From assembly GCF_022605725.1 (NCBI RefSeq), contig NC_065547.1, positions 23,229,167-23,293,166 on the forward strand: a stretch of DNA of 64,000 nucleotides, in the 5' to 3' direction. Position numbers and translations under genes: made by a program. A model generated the notes under the pieces. That model was not told the DNA's origin, ran no database searches, and saw only the letters and a list, made by a program, of their open reading frames with translations. Position 1 is the stretch's first letter. Each line of letters begins with the position of its first letter. Positions 1 to 10,399 of this stretch are shown here, piece by piece. The stretch is from Anthonomus grandis grandis. Taxonomy: Eukaryota > Arthropoda > Insecta > Coleoptera > Curculionidae.

Positions 1-17
1 TTTCTGACTTTATGACA

Positions 18-42
18 GGGACACTGTACTGCTAGAGCAGTA
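18..42. repeat. Palindromic subterminal repeat, left side of piggyBac-like element
   Basis: A GGGACACTG tract is followed by an imperfect 16-bp palindrome of the form TACTGCTAGAGCAGTA. The reverse complement of 2275-2298 carries almost the same unit (GGGACACC, then TACTGCTATGGCAGTA), so the two sites form an inverted pair flanking the piggyBac-like gene. No clean TTAA target site lies at either edge, so these may be subterminal rather than true ends. Confidence 0.5.
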
Positions 43-110
43 TAAATTTCTAAAACGTTTTAACTTGGAGAAACATTTATAAAGAAATAAAATACAACTT
101 AAAGTAAAAA

Positions 111-1985
111 CTAGTTCCTAAGGCTAAAATGGTAACTTTCAAAGCATGTTGGACATAATGCTGGTTTGTCTTCACAACCCTTACATCTGTATGAAACTTG
201 TGTCCTTTTGTCCTTTTTGAGACACTCCTTGCAGTTTAAAAAGTAGTTCTTCCTTTTATATTCTCAGAGGGCAAGGGGATTTTTTCGGGAAAATGTGGAG
301 TATCATTCTTATCTGGTCTTGCTTCGCCGATTGTCATGTACAGCAATGTTTTTGTTTGTTTCAAAAAAAAGTCTACCATTTTTTTCATTTGCAGGTATTT
401 CGAGCAATCCTCGAATAATCTTTTCTCGAAATTCGATCATTCTGATATTTTTTACTTTTTTCTTTTAAATATTAAATGCGTTAAATATTGTAATGTCTAG
501 TAAATGAAAAATGATTTTCTTATACCACCTTATTGTTTTTCGTGGGCATGAGTAGTAAGATACAAGCTGATCCAGTCTATCAACACCAGACATATATTTG
601 TTATATTCTGCTACTTCAACTGGTTTTAATTTCACCTTAAAAAAAAAATATATTATTATATTAGTGTACCTATTTTAGAAAAACAAAAAATGTACCTTGC
701 CAAAGCGATTTGAGACTTCAATTAACTTGGGATGATACTTGGTGGTTAAAAGTAAGACATCCCTGTTGTCTCTCCATTTAGAGACGTATACACCTCGAGG
801 TCTTCTCCAGATGTATTCCCCCTTTTTCAACTTTTTCAAAGTCACAACTTTTGGATTGCCTTTCCTATTGCTCCTGTTGTGTGAGTTTTGTGTTTTAAGA
901 GGTTTTCTGAGAGCTTTGCACTATTATAAAAATTATCCATCACCAGATGGTGTCCTCTATTGAGATATGGACTCATTAGTCGCAAAATAAGCGAATCCTC
1001 TTTTGATTCCGCTTCAATTTTTTCACTTTTTCCTTTGTATATTTCTATATTAAATAGGTACCCATTTGGCGCACATAACTCGAAAAATTTTATTCCATAT
1101 CTTGCTCTTTTATTTTTTATGTACTGTCTGAAACTAAGCCTTCCTTGAAAAAGCAGTAGTGACTCATCTAAACTTAAGTGTTCCTCAGGGCTATAAGCAT
1201 TTTGGAAGTTCTGGATAATAATGCCCAGAACAGGTTGTACCTTGTACAGTTTATCTTGACCTACATTTTCATAACAACATAGGTATCTTAGAATTTGCTC
1301 ATATCTTCTTCCAGACATAAAGTGAGAAAATATAGGGTGATAGTATAAGGGATCCACTGAAAAGACCTTCCTTAGCTCGGGATATCCTATTTGGGCTCTA
1401 AGAAGGGTCACAGCTATAAAAATATCAAATTCCCTTGGCTCAATTGAAACAAATTTGGATGACCTGGAATTTTTTTTTGTGTGGTCGAGAAGTTCTGGAC
1501 ATGGTCTCACCATATTTATCATGGTCTCACCAAAGCATTTGAAATACTTCAAGGGAACTCATATCAGCAGTAATGTCAATTTTTATTCCCGCTGCATCAT
1601 GATCAAAGTTAAAATTGGGGATATCCAGCAAATTCAACAAATTCAACCCATTCATCTAAAAAAAAAATACAAACATGCAATAAACAAAGAAAAGTTTAAA
1701 ACTGGAAAACTTACCGTCTTTGTCTTCGTTTTTCTCATTTTCTGTGTCAATATATTCACAATTGGTATCTGTTTCAATATTTTCTTTCTCTGACTTCTCA
1801 ATTTCAGAACTGCTGCTTAAATCACTATCTCTGGGTTAATAAGTAGGGTCATTCATATCAAATTCATCGTCTCTGTCTACAAAAGGGTCCGACCTTTCCG
1901 TGTCCGTAGAATCACTCTCACAGTATTCATCACTAGACACTTCATCATAAAGTTTTAACAATCTCTGTTGCTCTTTAGGATCCAT
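111..1985 (-). pseudogene. piggyBac-like transposase, broken
   Basis: This is a DDE cut-and-paste transposase of the piggyBac family, which normally excises at TTAA sites. The best-preserved block (842-1552) contains LDESLLLFQGR and LVMDNFYNS, the regions holding catalytic aspartates. The C-terminus (about 120-235) holds the family's cysteine-rich zinc-binding tail (CKEC, CKGC and CPTC pairs). The N-terminal exon is acidic and starts at 1985. Two short introns with consensus sites are visible at 636-695 and 1656-1714. It is disabled by in-frame stops at 1836-1838 and 465-467 and by frame changes near 1535 (beside a local duplication of a CATGGTCTCACC stretch) and near 875. The family assignment is firm; any activity is very unlikely. 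Confidence 0.88.
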
Positions 1986-2070
1986 TACTAATTACGCAGA
2001 TCACAAAAACAAAAACACGTGCTAACTCTGGGACAGTTAAGATACAACTGGGTAGTAAACAATGAGACGG

Positions 2071-2298
2071 TTACTGCTATAGCAGTAAGAGCGCCAAAAT
2101 TACTCCCCACTCAACTAACAAACAGCTTGCCTATGCAAACTAGTTTCTCCTACTAGTAGGACAGTGCCCCAAATTTAAAAGAGTTGCGGTGGGACAGTAT
2201 TAGTTGAACTACAGTAAATCTATATTCAAATTCCTACTGCTATGGCAGAAGTGAATTTTCATACGCGTTTATTTTACTGCCATAGCAGTAGGTGTCCC
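2071..2298. repeat. Cluster of imperfect palindromes, right side of piggyBac-like element
   Basis: Copies of a TACTGCYATRGCAGTA-type palindrome occur at 2071-2088, about 2233-2250 and 2275-2290, with a degenerate half at about 2316-2330. The last full copy is followed by GGTGTCCC, mirroring the left copy at 18-42. These are probably transposase-binding or subterminal repeats of the piggyBac-like element, by position. Confidence 0.45.
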
Positions 2299-2344
2299 AT
2301 GGCGTGAATTTTAGAATACTTCTATGGCAGTAACGTCCATCAAC

Positions 2345-3450
2345 GTGTTAATGACTTCCAAGAAGGGGGAGAGGATTGTAGAATTTGGACATTTGCGGTT
2401 ATAGGAGAGGAGGAAATCCAAAACAGTCTAAAATTAGACATTTTTATGGTCGACTCCTTGATATAGTTTTGTTCCTATATAGGCTGGGGAATTGAACGTT
2501 ACACATTCTTCAAAATAATGACAACACACTCGTCGATGAGCAGTCGCCTCCGGTCGATAGGTACTTGCCGTTTTTCGTTTTTTATACAATAACGATAATA
2601 ATATTGGTATGCCTCATTTTGCTGTCTGAGTGCACTAGTACAGTCAAACTGTATATCGAGAAACAAAAGCATTTGAGGCTGACTTTTTGTCGGTTGATTG
2701 CATAGGTGTTGCACGTTGCAATCACCGACAGGTGAGGATTTTTCTTAGGGGATGACTGGTATTCGTTGTGGATTACTGCTATACCGTAAGACTGCCTTTT
2801 ACTTTTTAGAGTCCAAGTCGTAGGAGTGAAAAAAGACAGTAAACCTCTGAGAAAATAGTTTTTATTTGACAAATTCATTAACTTCGTTCAAATGCCAAAG
2901 TTATAACCCTTAAAAAGAGTGATAATATATTATATATTATTATAGTCATTATATATTACTGATATGTATATCGACTATCAAAAAATTATTATATACTCAA
3001 AAAAAAATTTTCTTTTATATACTCAAAAAAAAAAAATTCTATAAAACTCAAAATGAGTAGGTTGAGAAAAGATGGTATAAATGTACCTTTAAATATAAGC
3101 TATTTTTTTTTCAATTTGACTAGTATCTCAAAAATTATGATATGAAAAAAAAAACAAAAATTTAGTCAAAAAAGATAAAATGGCAAAAGCAAAGCTCTTG
3201 AAAATACTCATCGCTCAAATATAATATTATTATATATCAATCAACTTACAAAAAATCAGAGCACCCAGCTAATTTTTTTCATTTATATGAAGTTTTCGGC
3301 CTACGGTTTGACTGTACTACATACTGCGCTCTTGAATTTTAAAGCTCTTTTATTTTTTTCCCAACTTATTATAGATGTTTTATTAGTATTTTTAAATGCC
3401 CAACAATTTCTTGAGTTGCTAAGTTCTTTGTGCCGTTCAAATCCTCCTTG
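2345..3450. other. AT-rich stretch, no gene recognised
   Basis: There are homopolymer A/T runs and short TATTATATAT tracts (about 2925-3060). Open frames here have no recognisable domain or neighbouring splice structure. I see no gene. Confidence 0.5.
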
Positions 3451-3454
3451 ATCT

Positions 3455-3720
3455 AGACCTGGGATCGGCCAATTTTTAATAAAACGGCTGTCCTGCCCAT
3501 AATGCGGTTATTGTAAAAGAATGTTTAAAGAATACTTTTTCCAACCCTCTTATCAGTGGGACTGGCAATACTAAATAGCATCCTAGATCTCCAGATCTAA
3601 CTTTAAATACCTTTTATTTTTGGGATTTTCTTAAGGAGACCATTTACAAACACGAATTTAATAGGCCAACAAATTCAGATTTTTTTATCAGAGCTTATAT
3701 TTATTTTTAATAACGCTTTA
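3455..3720 (+). pseudogene. Tc1/mariner transposase C-terminal scrap
   Basis: The conceptual translation contains NGCPAHNAVIVKECL followed by HPRSPDLT and a YFWDFLKETIY stretch. This is the pattern of the second and third catalytic-acid blocks of mariner-type transposases (usually QQDGxPxH and RSPDLTPLDFFLWG). The second catalytic Asp reads as Asn, and an in-frame stop precedes HPRSPDLT. Only about 85 codons remain, and no terminal repeats were found. Confidence 0.6.
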
Positions 3721-4399
3721 ATCTTTATTATGTAATACACAGCCTAATAAACATTTTGAGATGTGATTCTATATATCTTTCGCGTAATATCTGATAGGAA
3801 TTTTTAATGCAAGTAATGCAGTTACCTCCATCAAAGTTAGGCACTAACGTCGTTCTGAAAAATGCCTGCGCACTGACGTATTTCGCCTCTAAAAACCTTT
3901 CTATGCGTAACAAGCGATTCCCCAATCTATATAGTAAAACATCGACAGTAAATTTATAACTTATATTAATCCTTTTGAAGGTTACAGCTTATTTAATGAA
4001 AATAGCATATCATTTAGGATTTAAATTTGTCTACACCTACCTCATAGTTCAGAAAATAGGTACTATTGATTGGTTTTCAAAAGTGTTAAAACAGAAGATT
4101 TTTTTTAATTTTTTTGGTAGTTCAGAATCTAAAACGATTGATTACACTGCGGAACAAAAAAAATCTGCACCATTAATTTTGTTATTTATTTTTATATATA
4201 TGCATTTACTTTTTTTGGATTGGCTGTCCTTCGTGAGATAAAGGAGACAAGATAAAAAATAATTGTATTTTTTTTTAATTCGAGGACTCACAAATAAATT
4301 TTGTGAGCACTCGAATCAGTTCACATATTTTTGTTGAACCTTGAAGTGATCAGTTTATGTCTTATTTTAAGTATAAAAGTTCTTTCTGTCGTGAAAAAT
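3720..4399. other. AT-rich spacer, nothing recognised
   Basis: Frames at 3728-3925 (minus) and 3975-4241 (plus) have biased, low-complexity composition and no motif I recognise. Confidence 0.4.
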
Positions 4400-5862
4400 A
4401 TGAGTTTGCCACGTAAACCTTGTGTTAACGACCCTAACAGAGTTTTTTGAAAAGACCTACCAAGCATACTTTGAGATAAACCTTACACAGAAGAATAAAT
4501 ATTGGGTGCCCAATATCGTGTGTAAGTCTTGTGTAGAATCTTTGCGATACTGAAGTCAAGGAGGACGTAAAGGGCTTGAATTTGGAATTTGGCTTTTAAT
4601 GATTGTTATTTTTGTGCAGTGAATGTAAAAGGTATTAACCGGTATAAAAACGTACTTGGGTTTGTCCTAATGCGGAATGGGCTAAACCCCCAGTATTGCA
4701 CAGCGATGATTGATGACGTTAAAATGTTAGAGATGTCAAACAATCAAATAAGCGACAGTGAAACTGAGTTCGAAGAAAGTAGTTTTTGTAGAACTTCTTT
4801 CACGAGGATTTTCTCAAGAGGATGACTTGGTTCGTGATTTGAATTTATCAAAAAAGTTCTTGCAGACTAAAACAAAAACACTGTCTTCAACCTGTTACTA
4901 TTACATCCTTTAGGACCTTCTTCGTTACTGTATTCTTGTATTTTGTAACAATGTCTTCGAACTCTTAATTAATATGGGCCCTCCCGAATATAAGCCTAAA
5001 TATTGAAAGCTTTTTATAGATAGCTCAAAAAGAAGTCTAAAATGTGCATTGCTGCACAATGGAAATATATTTGCTTCGGTTCCAATCGGTCATACTACCA
5101 AACTAAAAGAAGAATACCAAAATATTAAAATTGTTTTAAAAAAGACTTTATATGCACATCACTGGTCAGTTTGCGTCGATTTGAAAATGGTGGATATCTT
5201 ATTACGCTAGCAAAGTAGATATACTAAATACCCCTATTTCATTTGTCTATGGGATAGTCGAGCAAAAAATTTTGAAACATTGGAGAAGAAAGGTTTGGCC
5301 TTTGAGAGAAGCTATGGAGGTAGGAAAAAAAGTGGTTCATAATCCACTGATAAGCCGAGACAATATCCTTCTTCCACCACTTCACATCAAGCTTGGCCTA
5401 ATAAAACAATTTATTAAAGCTCTTCATAAGATTGGTAACTGTTTTAAATATGTGTATCAATAATGTACAGCTCTCAGTATGAAAAAATAGAAAGCAGGTA
5501 TTTTCGATGGACCACAAATACGTACTCTTATAAAAGACACTGAATTCATAAACCATCTGAGAGAAATTAAATCTGAAGCATGGCTAAGCTATGTTTTAGT
5601 AGTCCAATATTTTTTGGGAATTTAAGCACCAGAATTAGTTGCTAAAATGCCACAAAATTTTAAGAGATTAGGAGCTAATATGAGCATTAAACTGCATTTT
5701 TTACACAGTCATTTGGACAGATTTCCGAATAACTTGGGCGATTACAGTGAAGAACAAGGAGAACGTTTTCACCAGGACATTAGGATAATGGAAGAAAGAT
5801 ACCAAGGTAGGTCGATGGGACAGCCACATAATGGCAGACTACTTACTGCTGGTTCTCAGTAA
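4400..5862 (+). pseudogene. Decayed member of an uncharacterised multicopy arthropod gene family
   Basis: Pieces read in order: an N-terminal MSLPRKPCVNDPN at 4400, a Cys pair in VPNIVCKSCVES near 4515, a DCYFCAVNVKG Cys pair near 4600, a block around 5040-5150 (LKCALLHNGN, then VPIGHTTKLKEEY), a PPLHIKLGL block in 5272-5463, and a C-terminal block 5647-5862 with LHFLHSHLDRFPNNLG and YSEEQGERFHQDI. The order and motifs match an intronless family seen in many copies in insect and cnidarian genomes; its function is unknown to me and it is probably mobile-element derived. It is broken by a frameshift near 4445, a stop near 4550 and several later frame changes. Confidence 0.6.
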
Positions 5863-5879
5863 GGGAATGTCCTAAGCAA

Positions 5880-7310
5880 AACATGCTTGAAAATCCTACA
5901 GGAAAAACTTTTTGTATTTTTTTTTATGTTTTGAGTAAATAGTATACATATTTTTAGTTTTTGTATCATTCTTAAAAAAGAGTTCAATAATTTTTATCTT
6001 CTAAATATATTGGCATTTTTATTTAGATTTCTTCAGTAAAATAGTTATTAGTCTCTATCTCAAAAATCAGAGCCAATTTTACAAATCTGATAATGATTTA
6101 GTATTTAGCACACCAGTCTTATAAAAAATTGACTTGAACCTCTTAGGCCGCAGAATCACTATTGCCTAGTGTTATTTTTCAAAATTCTCTAAACAATATT
6201 ATTTAAACAAAACCAAAGGGAAGATAAAGGTTTCCGAGCTCCCTAAGCAAAGGGACAGTATACCAAAAAAATGTTATTTATGAAAAAAAAATCGATTAGT
6301 CGATTATCGATCGATTTAATTATCGATTTAGTTATTCATTGTTAATATCTGGACAAAAAATTATTTAAATCTTTGGGAATTCCAGAAGATATTCCCAAGA
6401 ATTTTGGTTGCTGGATATCGTTCTGATGCTAGTTTGTATTCCTTAGACTTAAAGACCCAGGCATAAAAAATTTGACCAAGACAGGACGATTTTTGAGATG
6501 TCATTCTTCGCGTTTTCATTCGCCATTTTAAGCTGAAATTCTATTTGTTTTCTGTTTTGAATAGGCGTTTTGTTCGTTGATTTTACTGCTTTTTAGGTGT
6601 TGATTTGTTATTTATATCGTTATGTTTGTTATCTTGTTATTAGCTGTTATTTGAACCTATTTGTGGGCTGACTTAAAATAGTAATTAACAGCTTTAAAAA
6701 GGAGTTTTGGCCTCTTTTCGTATGTTAATATTTAATAAATACTGAATTCGGTATATTATTAACTCTAGAGTTTTTGTTTTTAAGTCTTTATTAATCATCT
6801 CTTCTCTACCCCTTGCCGTTGACAGTAACGTGCATTTAAGAATTTATTCGCTTTGATTCGGAAAACAGGGTACATACCTGACGGTTTTCCCGAGTCTCCA
6901 AATCGTGCTAGCAAATAGCCTCGTTGCAGCGCCATAAAACAAACAAGACCAAGTAATAACACATTATATCCTGATACAACTCAAACCATTGCAAGACTTG
7001 ATTATACCACCTGAAACATTCGACTAAACTAAACTCGAAGCCAACCGATATATTCGCATAGATAAGATGACATTTACGATATATGTAGGTAAATTCGTAA
7101 ATGGTGAAGAGATGCGCTATCGATTGATCTTGAAATTATCATAAGCTGCATAGGATAACAAAGTAGTTTCTTATAGTGCCATCTATATCCTCCGCACATT
7201 TAAGAGATTATATCAGAAGCTAAACATGGGTCGTAATTATCAGCCGAACATAATTTTACTTTTGTTCAGCCGAATTTGTTTTAACTTTTCCTTGTTTCTT
7301 ACAAGATTTT
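5880..7310. other. Spacer with ATCGAT-rich tract and a possible minus-strand first exon
   Basis: About 6285-6345 is a simple ATCGAT/TCGATT-rich tract. On the minus strand 6935-6878 reads as ATG plus 18 further codons ending at a GTATGT donor; see findings. Nothing else was recognised. Confidence 0.35.
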
Positions 7311-7320
7311 TTCTCTATAG

Positions 7321-7503
7321 GTCACGGCCGGGCTACTATCAATCCTAGTGTCAATATTGCGATCCTACAATGACGATAAAATCGACATGATCGTGGCAAT
7401 CGTAAATCAGATTGCATTAGCGTTCGTCACTGGCGCCCTCTTTTGTGACGTCATCAAAATGAATTTTGGATTAGATGCCGCGATCGCCGTCATTAAAACC
7501 TGA
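7321..7503 (+). CDS. Terminal exon A of an unidentified membrane protein
   Basis: A polypyrimidine tract and acceptor (TTTTTTCTCTATAG) end at 7320. The frame is then open for 60 codons to TGA at 7501-7503. The peptide starts VTAGLLSILVSIL and has a second hydrophobic stretch around VNQIALAFVTGALF, so it would contribute two membrane-spanning helices with a short charged loop (RSYNDDK) between them. The composition is less AT-rich than the surroundings. The exon at 7669-7878 starts in the same phase with the same layout, so the two look like tandem alternative last exons. No upstream exon was identified and I cannot name the protein. What is seen is the splice signal and open frame; the gene itself is inferred. 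Confidence 0.45.
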   Translation, partial: VTAGLLSILVSILRSYNDDKIDMIVAIVNQIALAFVTGALFCDVIKMNFGLDAAIAVIKT

Positions 7504-7668
7504 ACTAATGAAACATAGAAGTCCGGCGGGCCAGACGGGAGGTTCAAAACCAGCCGATATCGCAATTTAAATTTATATATTTTTTTGTTTTTATTTATGG
7601 TTTTTTTTTACTTTTTGTTTTATTCATTTGTTTTCTTTATGATTTTTTTTTCGTTTTTTTTTCTAAAG

Positions 7669-7878
7669 GTTATCCAGGCTTGTCTCTGTGTTCTACTAGG
7701 ATCAGCACTGAACATTAACAAAGAGGATCATTGTCCGAATGCTAATAAAGCAAACAATATAATTTTATGTGTTAATATAGTAATAATGGCAGTAAATGTA
7801 ATTATTGGCACCTTCGAGATGAAAGAGGGAGATCCTGTCATACCATGGTTTGAAAATGCCACAAAGCAATCTCCATAA
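7669..7878 (+). CDS. Terminal exon B of the same unidentified membrane protein
   Basis: The acceptor TTTTTTTTCTAAAG ends at 7668, followed by 69 open codons and TAA at 7876-7878. The peptide begins VIQACLCVLLGSALNI, has a loop with two cysteines separated by a long gap, a second hydrophobic helix (NNIILCVNIVIMAVNVIIG) and a polar tail (GDPVIPWFENATKQSP). A potential polyadenylation signal AATAAA lies near 8035. The similarity of layout to the exon at 7321-7503 suggests exon duplication with alternative use. MARVEL or tetraspanin-like four-helix proteins often end this way, but I do not assign it to a family. Confidence 0.55.
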   Translation, partial: VIQACLCVLLGSALNINKEDHCPNANKANNIILCVNIVIMAVNVIIGTFEMKEGDPVIPWFENATKQSP

Positions 7879-8219
7879 TATTATTTTATAGAAGTAGATG
7901 TATTACATAGAAAATGGTATTATTTTGACAATAAGGCTAAGAATTTAACATAATAAATTAAAATGTATGTATTACGTTCTAGTGTAGATGTAGGTGCTTA
8001 TTTATTGAGTCTTTTTTTCTATATATTTTTATAAAATAAATTAGTTTATGACTTTACTTGCGTGTTTATTAACCCTTGAGAGCTGGCTATAGTAGTCGCG
8101 TTTTAGTCTGTAGACTCCTGTGTATCCCTTAAAAAAATCGAGGGTAGTGACGCACAAGTGGGACTATCCAAAAAATGTGATGCTCGGGTGATCGTACGAA
8201 GGTTTGGTTTGAGCCTTAA

Positions 8220-9850
8220 TTATTGGTTGTGAACTTCAGGCTTATATGTGCTATAGACATAGAGGATGTATGTGAGGATTGGCCTCAAACACATTCTGTA
8301 AGTCTTGAGCCTAGTTCTCAGCTGTTGGTCCAGGTTGACCCGAAGACTTTGCATGTTTGGCCAAACCAGGCATATCCTTCTATATGGGACTTCTTCGGTG
8401 AAAATTGCTGTGGAAGATGACTGTACAGACGCGAGCGAAGCCAATTTCTCCTTATCTCCTTGAAGCCGATGTTGTAATGGATATGTCATTGGCAAACTGG
8501 AACTCCTTCATAGAAGGTCTAAGATATATCGGGTGACACAAAAAAAGGGAACACTTAATAACTATTTTAGTATTCAAGATAAAGAAATGCAATTTTGTAT
8601 ATCGATATAATCATTCTAAGAGCATCTTTTGATTTATTCAGTTGTTTTCCGTCACTCCCAGTTTAACCGGAAGTGACACTAACTTTCTTATTTTAAATGG
8701 AACACTTGGTATATTATTACGTATTTCGATAGAAAATAATATTCTAAGAATAATAATCTAAGAATAATACTGCATTTGCTACTTTTTATTTCATACTCAT
8801 AGAAAAAATACCTTTTTATAATTTTAAAATAAAGTGCCATGAATGCGTTGAAAGTTTCAATTTTTAATCAAGTAATCAGGGCGAAATAGTTTTCATTACA
8901 TTTTATGATTTAACTCTTACACGTCTATTTAAAATGTCCAAACCATTAATTTTGGCATTTACTTTTTTTTTTTTTTAAATAGCACATTATTGGGAACAAC
9001 CATTTTTAAAACGCGGTTTCTTTTTCCCAATAATTTGCTATAATTATTTTTTAAATCGGTTGATAAATAAGCCCATAGAAGAAAAAAATTAAGTTATATA
9101 AATAAACGTGTTTAATTAATAGAAATGGCATAGAAGACTTTGATTTTTTGACTAGGAGGCTGTGTTTTGACGCATTCTTGAGTTATTTTTTAAGTTTGTG
9201 TGAGTGACATAATACACGACATCTTGTCAAGTTCATTTATTATTTGTTTTCAAATAAATTGGCCATAGTTTTTGAAAGAATTTCAATATTTACTAATATT
9301 TGAAATGTTTGCTGACTGTATTTTTGAAAGACTGATTTAAGTAATAAAACACAATATAAATTATTATTTTTCCGTGATTACTTGATTAAAAATTTAAATT
9401 TTCAATGCATTTATGATACCTGATTCTAAAATTTAAAAAAATGATTTTTTCTATGAGTATAAAACAAAAAGTGGCGAATGCGGTATCATTATTCTCAGAA
9501 TATTATTTTCTATCAAAATACGTAATAATATACCAATTGTCCCATTTAAAAGAAAAAGATAGTATCACTTCGTGTTAAACCGGAAGTAACGAAAAATAAT
9601 AGAATATGTCAAAAGATGCTCTTATGACTATTCTATTAACATACCAAATTTCATTTGATTATCTTGAAAAGTAAATAAGTAATTAAGTGCTCTCTTTTCC
9701 TGTGTCACCCGGTATATGTTGAGCAGCAGTAGTGGAAACGGTGAACCTTGTAGAACTCTTGCTAGAATTTGCGTACTCTTTGATACCAGATTCCATCAAA
9801 TGTCTTGTCGGAGTCGTCGATGAAGGTCATTCTTGTTTTTTCATCCTTTT
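8220..9850 (-). pseudogene. Non-LTR retrotransposon reverse transcriptase remnant, split by a MITE
   Basis: On the minus strand the RT blocks appear in correct order from high to low coordinate: a TFIDDSDKTFDGIWYQ block near 9830-9780 (matching the usual FLDxxKAFDxVWH), RVLQGSPFPLLLLNI near 9765-9720 (the xVPQGSPLSPLL block), then, after the foldback insertion 8530-9711, FANDISI near 8500 (the YADD box with the second Asp changed to Asn) and a C-terminal RTRLKTYRMCLRPILTY near 8300. This places it in the jockey/R1-type LINEs. The disrupted active site, stops and insertion make it dead. Confidence 0.72.
8530..9711. mobile_element. Foldback MITE with terminal inverted repeats of about 350 bp
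   Basis: The left end begins CGGGTGACACA and the right end finishes TGTGTCACCCG. The inverted similarity continues inward for about 350 bp on each side (8530-8886 against 9372-9711), with matching blocks such as AACCGGAAGTGACACT/AACCGGAAGTAACG and TAAGAGCATCTTTTG/CAAAAGATGCTCTTA. Flanks share TATAT, a possible target duplication. No coding capacity was seen in the roughly 480-bp centre. Confidence 0.8.
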
Positions 9851-9889
9851 AGTAATGTCATTAATATGTTTCATTGAAGATGTGACATT

Positions 9890-10215
9890 GGTACATTTGT
9901 AGTGCAGTGGGCAGCCGGTGGATATTATGCACATAGGTCTCCTAATGGACCCGTCGTGCGTCACCGGCATTTACCACATGCCAAGAATTTGAACCTAGCG
10001 CGCGCATGACAGTGCTGAGCACTCGCCGATGACGTGGTCTGTAGTTTCGTCCTCTTTCCTATATCATCGGAACTCCTGGTTGCTCGCAACGTCGACTGGG
10101 TGGCTCCTTAAATGCCAATTTAGGATTAAAAGATCCGTAACTAACCGAAGTTCGCGTCGTTTTAAGCTCAATAGATTCCTGGTGAGATAGGCTCCGTCTG
10201 TGTGCCTTAACTCAT
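9890..10215 (-). pseudogene. C-terminal scrap of an RNase H-type LINE
   Basis: The minus-strand reading gives LNWHLRSHPVD, then RKEDETTDHVIGECSAL. This fits the small Cys/His-rich tail that follows RNase H in R1/I/LOA-like LINEs (TGHCRLNxHL, then CRxCxEEDETxEHxxCECPAL). The better-preserved copy at 49040-49290 shows the same order. It abuts the left end of the transposon at 10400. Confidence 0.5.
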
Positions 10216-10399
10216 TGTAGGTGCTTCAGTCTATCTTAGGAGGGTCGACTTGTCCAGCATTGGTGCCACTGCTATACCGATTATGGGTTAACATCGTTAG
10301 CGAAACACGTGTCAAGAGTAAAAATAAAGAGGTTTGGTTACTGGTAAATTTGTCTCGTAATTTGAGTGTCACACCAAAGATTCCAACCATGGGACTATG

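Noticed and set aside
2499..2878. Overlapping minus-strand frames of 71 and 98 codons
   Set aside because: No motif, no splice structure, and neither frame is favoured over the other.
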